From Diplocarpon mali (taxonomy: Eukaryota; Ascomycota; Leotiomycetes; Helotiales; Drepanopezizaceae), in the NCBI GenBank assembly GCA_024741835.1, contig JAENRP010000491.1, positions 1-24,839 on the forward strand: a stretch of 24,839 nucleotides of DNA, in the 5' to 3' direction. Below, piece after piece: positions 10,025-18,795 of the stretch. The notes beneath the pieces are model-generated. The model searched no databases. It was not told where the DNA came from and saw only the letters and a list, made by a program, of their open reading frames with translations. The first letter of the stretch is position 1. Each line of letters opens with the position of its first letter. The translations under genes were made by a program, and so were the position numbers.

Positions 10025-10221
10025 TGTTGTGCAGAATAGGCGGAGTCTCTACTTATTCTGAAGACCCTCTACGTGACTCTGCTGAGTCATAGACTCTCCC
10101 TTTTCTTTCCGAAGTCTCCTTACCATATATATACTAGATAATAATACAATTAATCATCTTCTCCTACTTTTGCGAGCCTCTTAAGCGACCTAATAAAGGC
10201 CCTCCAGCCGACCGCACTATA
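10025..10221 (+). repeat. 5' LTR of element E (about 197 bp)
   Basis: It starts TGTTGTGCAG exactly where homology to B ends, and stops at ...CGCACTATA just before a primer binding site. The 5 bp before it, TATTC, belong to B and should be duplicated after the E 3' LTR, which is off-window. It contains an inverted repeat CAGAATA (10032-10038) / TATTCTG (10054-10060). It also has TGAGTCA at 10083-10089, the consensus site of Gcn4/AP-1 bZIP activators. It shares no sequence with the 195-bp family. The exact 3' end is uncertain by 2 bp. Confidence 0.72.
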
Positions 10222-10233
10222 GTTATAAGCCCT
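10222..10233 (+). other. primer binding site of element E
   Basis: GTTATAAGCCCT follows the LTR and matches the anticodon-arm complement of initiator tRNA-Met (GTTATGAGCCC) with one G to A change. It is the same primer type as in A and C. Confidence 0.65.
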
Positions 10234-10423
10234 ATGAGTACTTTAATATGCTTTCTCTTTATATACAACCGGCTAAAGGGCCTTTTAAGCTCTTGACTGA
10301 CTTTTCGAGTACTTATAATGATTCGAAGGACCTTTATTTTCAATTAATAAATTTCTATTTTCTGATCGAATCTTATTTGCAAACTCTATTTAAATATCCA
10401 ACCTTTTCACTAGACTTTATTTA

Positions 10424-10758
10424 ATATGTCTAATGCTTTAAGCATCTCTAAGCCTTGCTTTAATACATTTGCCTTTTAGGTAAAGTGGTTTAGTAAATAT
10501 ATATTCTTTGCTAAGCTTTATAATATTACTATTTTTACCGATCTGAGACTCCTATTTAAGTCAATTATAGAGACTGAGCCTTAAGCTCCCTTTATATAAG
10601 AGCTTAAGGAATTGGAAACGGCTAACCTTTGCATAGTATACGCAAGGTTGTATAAAGAGTATGCAGCGACTTTATTTAAATAGATTTACGCCTGCTTTCC
10701 CTTAGGAGATCTATTAAAGGCTCTTCCTCTATAGGCCTCTTATAAAGATATTAAAGAT
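10424..10758 (+). pseudogene. gag: gag-like ORF of element E, first part
   Basis: An ATG at 10424 starts a frame reading MSNALSISKPCFNTFAF*VK, about 200 bp after the primer site. It runs to 10758 with stops only at Gln-like codons, then resumes after element C at 16900. I do not recognise a specific domain; the role as gag is inferred from position after LTR and primer site. It would be the structural protein of the particle. The frame across the C insertion is consistent if one AAGAT is counted (YKDIKD, then EYKIL). Confidence 0.55.
10754..10758. repeat. target site duplication of element C, left
   Basis: AAGAT directly before the 5' LTR; identical to 16900-16904 directly after the 3' LTR. 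Confidence 0.92.
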
Positions 10759-10953
10759 TGTTGAGATGGGTGATACAGCCATCACTCCGATGTATTATCA
10801 TATGACCCTACTGCTTAGTCAGTAGGATATTAATACGTATATAGCTATAGGGAAGAAAGGGGTAACCTTCCTTCTTTAACTCTTACTAATATATTGATCA
10901 TCGACCTTTAGAAGCCTTCTTTACCTACTGCGCCGACTTACTTAAACTTAATA
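10759..10953 (+). repeat. 5' LTR of element C (195 bp)
   Basis: It starts TGTTGAGATGGG and ends CTTAATA. It has a perfect stem-loop, arms CCTACTG (10807-10813) and CAGTAGG (10820-10826) with a 6-nt loop. A near-perfect second hairpin around GGTAACC has purine arm GAAGAAAGG (10852-10860) and pyrimidine arm CCTTCCTTC. The TATATAG at about 10839 could serve as a TATA-like element (inference). Confidence 0.95.
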
Positions 10954-10964
10954 GGTTATAAGCC
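10954..10964 (+). other. primer binding site of element C, half-tRNA type
   Basis: GGTTATAAGCC follows the LTR without a gap. It is the complement of the initiator tRNA-Met anticodon arm with a single G to A change. It does not match a tRNA 3' end, which would begin TGG followed by acceptor-stem sequence. Confidence 0.75.
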
Positions 10965-11073
10965 TTAGATAGACCGATAATAGATTATTAACTTCCCTTA
11001 AAAAGCACTTACACTGCAACTATTAGTAAGAAGTTGAATAAGACTTATAGTAAGAGGCGAGCAATCGGCGAAT

Positions 11074-11202
11074 AGGAGGTGTGATTCCTTATTTAGCTAA
11101 CCTATATTGCAAGAGGTATGATTCCTTGCTTTATAACCCCTTTAGTACTATAAGAGGTGTAATTCCTTACTTTACTATGTTTTATAAGAGGTATGATTCC
11201 TT
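11074..11202 (+). repeat. 17-nt leader repeats, four copies (element C)
   Basis: The unit AAGAGGTATGATTCCTT occurs at 11074-11090, 11111-11127, 11152-11168 and 11186-11202, with one or two changes per copy. The leader from the primer site to gag (10965-11353) holds no gene. The open stretch 11081-11278 only reflects these repeats (KRYDS, RGVIP repeats) and is not a gene. Confidence 0.88.
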
Positions 11203-11353
11203 ATGTTATAGCTTAAAAACCCTTTTCGATAAGAGGACTTCCTCCTTATTTAATACTTTTATAATACCTGCTATTTAATCATTTTAACTTTTCGATAAGA
11301 AGAGTGCCTTTAACTATTTAATTTATTTGATTTTAAACGCAATTCTATTTAAA

Positions 11354-12360
11354 ATGGCAATAGCTTCCAATTCCGATTGAAATACTAGACCTAAAGACCT
11401 CTAACTCTCTCGAAAGAACTGGCAATAATAGTTTGACGATTTAAAGCTTTACTTTAAGAGCAAAGGTATTGAAATAGCGATTCAAAAGACACTTATTAAA
11501 TACGCGAGAATAGCCCCCTATATTCCCTCTACCGATTCGTCTACTTCTACTTTAATAGCTAATACAACTGCTAAGGATTTGCTAAATATATTAAATAAGC
11601 TTAGCTTAAGAGCTTTAGTAAATAATAACTAAGAATCCTAAAAGCAGATTTTAAATATAGAAAAGGAGAAGGAGTATAGGCTAGCCTTAGCTAAATGCAA
11701 GCTTAAGATTAATAGAGGTTTAAGCGATAAAGATTGAGATTTTATTTAAGTTTATAATAATACAAAGATAAGATAGGATACTTTAAAAGTAAAATACTCT
11801 TAAACAACTGCCTTTAATACCTAGTATCTATTATAGTAAATCACTTTATTTTAGTATAAAAAAGACAAAGATAGTAAGGATATAAATATAAATATAGACT
11901 TTGCTTAATCTATACTATATAAAGTAAAAAGGAAAGTAAAAGCCGTAGATCCTAGGATAGCTATAACTTTTAAGGAAACTTAGCTTTTTGATTTCTTATT
12001 TAATAGCCTCCCTTTTAAGTTTGCTATTGTAAAATAATCTCTTCTTATCTAACCTAACCTTAAGATCTATAAGAAGATCGACCTCTTTCGAACTATTAAG
12101 TAAGACCTTAAAGGATGCTCTAAGTCGGCAAATACCGCGTTATAAGGTAACGATAAGCCCGAGAAGAGGAAGGAGGGTAGGGCAAGCCCTCGAGCTTATT
12201 AGGGATGCTACTTCTATAATAGTACTTATAATATTACTAATTGTAAAGTTAAAAGGCAACTGATCGATATAGTCGCTAGCTTTAATATTAAAAAGCAATC
12301 GAAGCAGAAGTCAAGAAGCAAACTGCCCTTATCCTACTAAAGGCTGCAACTATTAAAGAA
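11354..12360 (+). pseudogene. gag: gag of copia element C, damaged
   Basis: The ATG at 11354 is the first after the leader and is conserved in copy A. The N-terminal third reads NWQ**FDDLKLYFKSKGIEI, typical of copia capsids. A zinc knuckle for RNA binding lies at 12206-12244 in the same frame (codon 285 on): C-YF-Y-NST-Y-NITN-C, where the second Cys and the His of CX2CX3HX4C both read Tyr. A Lys/Gln/Ser-rich tail follows. Many Gln codons are TAA or TAG. The frame runs on into the protease-like region without a break other than these stops, so gag and pol were one polyprotein. Confidence 0.85.
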
Positions 12361-12885
12361 AGGCAAAAGCAAAGGAAAAGGCTATTTAGCCAAAACTTTA
12401 GCAAATACCTCTAATAATAATAGTAGGTTATTTGAACCTAAATCCACTTTTGATAATTTAAACAATAATTATAATAAAGATGCTTATATCTTAAAAGCCG
12501 ATCTCTATAAGATCTTTGAATCCGATTAATATAGTAATACTAATTGCATAGTATATATAACTGATAAACCCTACTTATTTAAAGGCCTACTTATTAAAAT
12601 AAAAAGGCGCTCTATTAAGGTTAGTAATAGAAGGTTATATATAGATTCGATAAGTATAGTAAAAATAAATATCGCTAGCGTTTCTTTCCTTTTGCAAAAT
12701 GTTCTCCTTCTGCCTAGCTTAAGCATTAATCTCTTATCTAACCGCAAGATCTATATAAAGTTGAATTATATAAGAGTTTTTAATAATTAATTTATATAAT
12801 TTATAAATAATAATTATAAAGTGATCTTTAAGGCTAAAATCAAAGATAGACTTTATATTATCTTAAAGGTAATATTATAGAAATT
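12361..12885 (+). pseudogene. pol: protease-like region of copia element C
   Basis: This is in frame with gag. The segment around 12515-12770 reads ...NCIVYITDKPYLF, then SIKVSNRRLYIDSISIVKIN and, further on, NVLLLPSLSINLLS. It follows the layout of copia aspartic proteases, whose C-terminal part ends with an NVLYxPxLxxNLLS block. The D-S/T-G active site expected near 12520-12545 is too damaged to point to. The enzyme would cut the polyprotein. Assignment rests on position and the C-terminal block. Confidence 0.65.
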
Positions 12886-13310
12886 GACTCTTAGGCCAGA
12901 CTTATAAGTAGATTCCTTTAAAGAAAGTGCACTCTTTACCCTAATACAATTAAGTAAGGATAAGGAGAATAGATAGACTCTTAAGCTAGGATCGCAAGTA
13001 AAATTCGTAAAAATAACTCTTAAGCCAGGACTATAGGTAGATTATAAGGTATCCTTAAAGATAACTCCTAAGCTAGGATTATAAGTGAATTTAATAGAAA
13101 TAACTCTTAAGCTAGGATTGCAAGTGGATTTTGCAAATTCGCTAATAATAACTCTTAAGCTAGGATCGTAAGTAAAATTCGTAAAAATGACTCTTAAGCT
13201 AAGACTATAAGTAAATCTTACTATTTTTAAGAAATCGACTCTTAAGCTAAGACTATAAGTAGATCTTGCGGTTTTATTAAAAACAACTCTTAAGTTAGGC
13301 TTGCAATTGG
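12886..13310 (+). repeat. in-frame array of quasi-palindromic 24-nt repeats
   Basis: Nine clear units start (ACT codon) at 12887, 12977, 13016, 13064, 13103, 13151, 13190, 13238 and 13286. A doubtful tenth lies near 12930. All nine are in the gag-protease frame and encode octapeptides of the type TLKLGLQV or TLKPGLQV; Gln is often TAA or TAG. Starts alternate by 39 and 48 bp, giving an 87-bp higher-order unit from 12976 (12976, 13063, 13150, 13237). The array lies between protease and integrase. The minus strand is also open (13042-13320) because the motif encodes a similar peptide (NPSLRV) there; I do not regard that as a gene. Confidence 0.9.
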
Positions 13311-13399
13311 AAAACGGCAAAACTTTAAACTGCTATTATTAGTCCTTTCTAGCCGCTAATAATAAAGTATCGATTAATAATAAGCTACTAAAGCTATTA

Positions 13400-14420
13400 A
13401 AAGCTAAAAGCCTATTAAGGTATTAGCTAATATATAAAAGATTCGCATATCTAAGGCTAAAGAAATTAAAGGGCCTATATAAGGTCTTAACCTTAAAATA
13501 GAAGATCTAAGTACTAAAGGATCGCCTAGTATGCCGAATTTGCAAACTAATAAAACTTCGAAATCGGATGCAAATTAAGCTTAGTTTATAAAAAGATTCA
13601 ATACTAGCGCTAATATCTATTAATACTACTAGACTATTTATAACCTTAATTAAAGGAAATAATTGGTTTTCTTAAATAGTAGATAACTCCACTTAATAAA
13701 TATAGACCATTTGCGCTAAGATCAAATCTAAGCTTATAAAAAGCTAGAAACTTAAAAAGTGATAAAGGAACGCCAGACCTAATTAAAGCTAATAGCTATT
13801 AGGTCTAATAACGCATTAGAGATTAAGGCAAAGCTTAATAAATAAGTAAAATAAAGAGTTTATTATAAACCAATTATAATATATAAAGGTTTTTATTAGA
13901 ATAGCATCGCTAAGCGAAGCATCTAGCAAGTAAAGACTAACTATTATACTCTATTATAAGATACTAACCTACTACTGGAATTCTAAGACCTTATAGTTAA
14001 AATAGACATATACTTATAAAATAGAATAGGTAGTAGACTAATAGTTAATAGCACTTAAATATCGCTATATAAGGCATATTTCAAATAGAAATTAAGCTTA
14101 AACTATATCTGCGTCTTTAAAAGCGTTTGCTACTCTTATATTAGCCTAAAGTCTTAGTCCGCAGGTATAAAAAGTAAGAAGCTAATAGACTAAGGTAAAG
14201 AATATATATTTATTAAATATATTAAATAGATAATAAAGTAATAGATAGTATATATACTAGACCTAAGGCAAGTAATTATATCCTTAATAGTTAAATTCGA
14301 TAAATCTTAAAATAAGAGGGAGCTATCCTTAAAGCTTTATATACTTAAAGATTCGCAAGGTATACTACTTAATAGTAATACTATTAAGTCGAACTAATAA
14401 CTCCTCTTTTTAAACTTAAG
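13400..14420 (+). pseudogene. pol: integrase of copia element C, damaged
   Basis: The N-terminal zinc finger is visible at about 13430-13543: YKRFAYL (His read as Tyr) and an intact CRIC at 13532-13543. The core has INTTRLF near 13615, RSNNALE at 13801 and NSIAKRSI near 13895. These are the positions of the D,D,E triad; they read Asn, Asn and Lys, all explained by G to A changes. The C-terminal part has FKSVCYSYI near 14120-14150, the usual VFGCxxY block. One base appears lost near 13757, since the frame before and after differs. No activity is possible. Confidence 0.85.
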
Positions 14421-15830
14421 TATATTAAGCGCACCTATTGATCGACGACCTACTAGTCGCCTAAAGGCCGAATAGACTATTCCTATTATTTGCAAACTGC
14501 CTAAAGTATAGAATAACTTCGATATTATTATCCCTTTAGTTAAAGTACCTATAGTAAAGGATATTCCTAAAATAGGTATAAGTAATAATAAGCCTCTACT
14601 ATTAGAAAGCGGTTCCTTAGATAATAAGCTTATAAAACCTATAGCTAAACCTACGCCTTTAAAAAGAAATAGAGACCTAAAATTAAAAGATACTTTAGAT
14701 AAACGTAAGTCTAAGCGTATCTAGGCTATAATAGCATATAGGATCTATAAGCTTGAACTTTAATAGAGCTTTAATAAAGATAATATATTCCTAGCCGCTA
14801 GGAGGATAATGAAAATCTCTCTTCTAAAGACGTATAATAAAGCTATTAATAACTTAGAGAATAGAGTAGTATAAAATAAGGTAATTTAAGAGGAGATAAG
14901 CTCTCTTATTGCAAATGGTATATAGATAAAGGAACCGACGCTAAAGGATGTAAACCTAGTATTAACGAAGTAGGTCTTTATAATTAAGATATATATAAAA
15001 AGGACCTTAGAATATTATAAGGTAAGGCTTATAGCTAAAGGCTTCTCTTAATAGTATAAAGAAGACTATTTCGATATATTCGCGCTAATAGTTTGTATAA
15101 ATACCCTTTGCATATTTATAGTAATAGTAGCCGCTAAGGACTTTAAATGCAGATAGTATAATATTAAAAATGCATTTACTAAAGCGATTATAAAGGAATG
15201 GATTTTTCTCTCTTAATTTAATAGTATTCCTATATACGCTAGCTACTCTCTTTATATACTTTATAATATCTATAGGCTTAAATAATTAGCCTATAATTGA
15301 AATCTCTTATATAGCTTTACTCTAATAGAAATAGGATTCGTTTAAAGCCTAGCTAACCTTTATCTATTTACCTATATTAAGTATAAAATTAAATTGCTAT
15401 TATATATCGATAATATTGCTATAGCTGCGAAAACAACTACTTAATTAGATTGGTTCTTTATAATAATTCGGAAATATTTTAATACTAAGGATTTAAAGGG
15501 AATTTATAAGATCCTTAGCATTTGTATTATAAGGAACCGCTTTACTTAAGAACTCTAGTTAGATTAAGAGTAGTATATTAAGAAGATCCTAGACTAAATA
15601 GGACTCTTTACTTATACTCTTAACTTTAAGCTAAAGTGTATTCTAATTAAAGGAAAGTATAATAAGTTAAAGCTTACTAATGAAAATAAATAAAGAGGAG
15701 ATCTGAAGAAGTACTAATAGGATATTAAAGCGATTATATATACTATAATATATATAAGACCAGATATTGCTTTTATTATTAAGCAACTTAATTAAAACTT
15801 AAAGGATCTAACGATTTAATATAAGAATAT
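14421..15830 (+). pseudogene. pol: reverse transcriptase of copia element C, damaged
   Basis: After a Pro/Lys-rich linker (14421-14930), RT begins with TLKDVNLVLTK*VF near 14938. KVRLIAKGFS**YKEDYFDI lies near 15020-15080; this is the copia KARLVAKGFxQ block with both Gln as stops. The catalytic site reads YIDN (Asp codon GAT 15409-15411, next AAT), one Asp lost to Asn. It is in the same frame as the integrase after 13801 and as RNase H. Confidence 0.85.
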
Positions 15831-16400
15831 AGTTAAGCGACTTAGAAGGTACCTTTAATTGATAATCATATAAAAGGTAAGATATAGACTAATGAAATAT
15901 ATAAGTGTAAAGCTTAAGGTATATACTAATTCTAATTAGGCAAATATAAAAGTTTGTAAAAGTATATCTAGAAGTATAGTAGTACTATATAGCAGACTTA
16001 TATTATAGGGAAGTAGGAAGTAGAAATTAATAGCTATTGCAAGTACTAAGGCTAAATATATATTAATATTATTAAATTGCAAGTAAGGATTATAGATTGC
16101 CTAAGTTTTAAAAGATATAGGTTTCGCTAAGTATATTAGATAAGATAGGAACTATATTAATCTTTAAGTAGATAATATAAAGGCAATTGCACTTATAAAG
16201 AATCTATACTTATATAAGCGATTGAAATATATTAATATTGCCTACTACTTTATCTGCGACCTTATTATAAAGAATAAGTTATTAATTACCTATATCCCAA
16301 TTGATTAAATAGTAGTAGATAGATTTATAAAGCTACTAAAGATAGTTATAAAGTTCGAAGCATTTAAAGATATATTAAGGTTATAAAAGATAGTAGGGGC
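15831..16400 (+). pseudogene. pol: RNase H of copia element C, damaged
   Basis: YTNSN*AN at 15922 on corresponds to the copia block YTDSDWAG, with two Asp read as Asn and Trp as stop. KSISRS follows (usual R-S-T-S-G), then LIAIASTKAKYI near 16030, where the catalytic Glu of STAEAEY reads Lys. The tail has KYINIAYYFI and QIVVD-like blocks near 16225-16340, as in copy B. The domain is dead. Confidence 0.85.
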
Positions 16401-16418
16401 TTAGCAGGCTTAAGGATG

Positions 16419-16567
16419 ACTCCTAGGCCCGCCCCGCGAGTTAGGTCATATAGTCTTATAAAAGAAAGTTTTTAAATCGACTCTTAGGCCTAGACTGCGA
16501 GTTAAGTCATATAGTCTTATAAAGGAACGCTTTTGGAAATTTAACTCTTAATCCTACCTTATAAGTA
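16419..16567 (+). repeat. three quasi-palindromic repeats at the end of pol, element C
   Basis: Units lie at 16419-16442 (TPRPAPRV), 16480-16503 (TLRPRLRV) and 16544-16567 (TLNPTL*V). The second is in the pol frame. They are spaced 61 and 64 bp, and the spacers share the sequence CATATAGTCTTATAAA. They are GC-rich compared with their surroundings. The rest, 16568-16695, is noncoding. Confidence 0.88.
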
Positions 16568-16695
16568 GGATTAGTGATTTTAATAAAGGTTGCTATTAAT
16601 TAATTGTTTTTAATTTAAAGAGATATTTAAGAGTTAGATTAGTGCAAAAGGATAGTTGTTATTTTCCCAACTATAGGTCAATTAAAGTAAGGTTT

Positions 16696-16704
16696 AAGTA
16701 GGGG
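16696..16704 (+). other. polypurine tract of element C
   Basis: AAGTAGGGG lies directly before the 3' LTR, at the position and with the composition expected for plus-strand priming. Confidence 0.8.
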
Positions 16705-16899
16705 TATTAAGATAGGTGATATAGCTATTACTCTAATATATTATCATATGACCCTATTGCTTAGTTAGTAGGATATTAATATATATATAGCTATAGGGAA
16801 GAAAGGGGTAACCTTCCTTCCCTAACTCTTACTAATATATCGACCATCGACCTCTAGAAGCCTCCTTTACCTACTGCGCCGACTTACTTAAGCTTAATA
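16705..16899 (+). repeat. 3' LTR of element C (195 bp)
   Basis: It has the same length as the 5' LTR with no gap. It starts TATTAAGATAGG and ends GCTTAATA. Differences from the 5' LTR are all C/T or G/A, and most are T or A here, so this copy is the more heavily mutated. The CCTACTG/CAGTAGG stem is broken by two of them. Confidence 0.95.
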
Positions 16900-16904
16900 A
16901 AGAT
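16900..16904. repeat. target site duplication of element C, right
   Basis: AAGAT directly after the 3' LTR, identical to 10754-10758. Confidence 0.92.
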
Positions 16905-17860
16905 GAATATAAAATCCTAATAAAGGAGCACCTTATATATAAGGAAACTTAAAAGACTTAACGCAAATACTATAAACTACTTTTAAAATAGGTCTTTAAG
17001 ACCGTTAATGGAATGCTTTTAGCTTCTGCGATAGCTTAAGCTTAAATCCAAGCTAAGAAGCTCTTCTCCTTAATACCTGATAGAGATACTCTTATAACTA
17101 GAACTACTGCTAACGACTTGTATTTTATTTTAGTGAATTAGTAACTCTTACTTTAAGGCCTAGTATCTATTTTAAAGTATGATATTGCGCCTTCTGATAA
17201 GGCTATTTAGTCTCAAACGAGGCTTTAGTACTACGATATACTACGCTAAGGCAAGATTAGGAGAATTAATACTTAGCAGTAGATCTAGGAGTAGTAGGAG
17301 GCGTACTACTTAATAGAATAATATAGTCTTTTTAAGATTAAAGGGAGACTAGGAGTGATTGACTTTTTAGACTTAGTTATAGTAAAGATTAATCTAATTT
17401 AGGCGACTCGCCTAAAGGAGGAAATAATCACTAATAAGCAAATGGGAACCTTATATAAGTACGACCTAATGCAGCTAAGCCGCGCCCTAGTAGGCATTGA
17501 ATCTAATAGAGCAATTGATAATAAAGGGCTAGCAGTTTTTGCTACTTGAGAGTCTCTCTTAAATGCCAAGACCCCTTTATAGGCTTTAGCGAGCAGCTCC
17601 CGAAATTGCTTTATAAGCTTTAGAAGGGAGATCAGGCCTAAGTGCCCTTATAAAGGTTCTACTAACTACTATTAAAAGCCCTAGGACTATCGGAAACTAT
17701 TATATACTATAGATAGGCGCAAGGAAAAATTGAAGGCTCTCCCCTTGCAAGAAGAGGTCTTACTATAGAGACCTGAGATAGATAGGTCCTGTGATATATA
17801 TTATATGATCGGCGTAGGACAGTAGGAGGATAAAAGGGCCATCTTCTGTATATAGAGATA
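16900..17860 (+). pseudogene. gag: gag-like ORF of element E, second part
   Basis: This continues the frame left at 10758: EYKILIKEHLIYKE, then SAIA*A*IQAKKLFSLIPDR near 17028-17085. Near 17640-17700 it reads KCPYKGSTNYY*KP, which could be a ruined zinc knuckle, followed by a charged tail (DRRKEKLKALPLQEE). A SCDIYYMI segment near 17787 could be the start of a copia-type protease. I cannot name the family with confidence. The sequence is then cut by what looks like the start of gypsy element F. Confidence 0.5.
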
Positions 17861-17865
17861 GCGCG

Positions 17866-18795
17866 TGTTGCCATAGTACTGAATATATCCCATACTTAGG
17901 ACTTGTTCTTAATATCTTATTTAAGAGAGCCTGCTTATAGTGCTTCCTCCTTTTGTTTTTAGGTCTTCCCTTAGGCCTATTCTTATATTATCTCCTTTTA
18001 GTTTTATATTAGTGACCTACGTAAGGACCGATTTCTTAAGATTTCCATTTCTATATAACCTTATTAATCTCTTAGTTTGCAGATAAGAGACTGGCCTTTG
18101 AAATACGTCTTTAAAATACTTATAGTATTTTAATCAACTCTAAAACCCTTATCCTTAATCGCTTAGTTACTTAAAACTGTCGATTTTCATTTAGCAACTA
18201 TTAATAACCTTAGATTTTCCCTTTTCAGCTTTGCTTTAAAAACCCCTATTTTCTTCCTTAACTCTAAGATTTTCGGAATTTTCGGCTTCCTAGTATGAAA
18301 AGTTTGGCAAACCCTATAATAGCAATCTTAAATAGCGGTAGTTTCAAGTACTTAAATAATACTAAGCGCAAACTCTAATTAGAAGTGCCTCTTTAGAATC
18401 TTTAGAAATCCGAATTTGATAATTCAGCCGCTTTAGCTTAATAGAACTTTAAAAATTGCCCTAGAATTATCTCTAAAGACCCCTTTATTCTAAGGACTAA
18501 TAGGAATTAGCTTAAAGGCTAAGAAGAATCTTAGATATAAACCTTATCTTAGAAATTGGTCTTAGATTAAGTAAACCTTATCTTATTATAATTAGTTGCA
18601 ATACTCTTATTAGCTATTTAGCACTTACTTAGAATCTTTTAGCAAACTCGGATTAAACTTTTAGTAGAATCCGGAATTCTACTCTTAGGCCTAGCTTATA
18701 AGTAAGAGGATAAAAAGATATCCTTAAATAACTTAAGACTGCTACCTACTTTTTTAATATTAATATTAGAAAACGCTAAAAATAATAATAATTTT
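17866..18795 (+). other. presumed 5' LTR and leader of element F
   Basis: This is 930 bp without a convincing reading frame. It should hold the 5' LTR, primer site and leader of F, but I find neither a recognisable primer site nor a duplicated end. One 24-nt quasi-palindromic repeat sits at 18681-18704 (TLRPSL*V), out of frame with gag. Confidence 0.45.
18681..18704 (+). repeat. quasi-palindromic 24-nt repeat in F leader
   Basis: It begins ACTCTTAGGCC and ends TTATAAGTA, matching the array in C over most of its length. It reads TLRPSL*V. Confidence 0.8.

Larger units (their letters stand above)
10759..16899 (+). mobile_element. complete Ty1/copia retrotransposon C
   Basis: The element is 6141 bp, with two 195-bp LTRs, a half-tRNA primer site, gag, protease, integrase, RT and RNase H in copia order, a polypurine tract and a perfect 5-bp target duplication. 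It is structurally complete but dead: about twenty LTR differences are all transitions by eye, and all reading frames carry many TAA/TAG codons. Gag, protease, the octapeptide array and the integrase N-terminus share one frame. From about 13760 on, the integrase remainder, RT and RNase H share another frame, which implies one 1-base shift inside the integrase core. Confidence 0.95.

Noticed and set aside
11081..11278. Plus-strand 65-codon open frame
   Set aside because: It lies in the leader of C and only translates the 17-nt repeats; gag starts at 11354.
12886..13310. CRISPR-like regularly spaced repeats
   Set aside because: Spacers are not unique (units one and three share AAAATTCGTAAAAAT), spacing is in codon multiples, and the array is inside a retrotransposon reading frame.
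13042..13320. Minus-strand open frame with repeated NPSLRV-like peptides
   Set aside because: It is the reverse reading of the quasi-palindromic array inside C pol; the plus strand carries the element frame.
13740..13770. Programmed frameshift in C pol
   Set aside because: It falls inside the integrase core, where no functional element shifts frame; a 1-base loss during decay is simpler.
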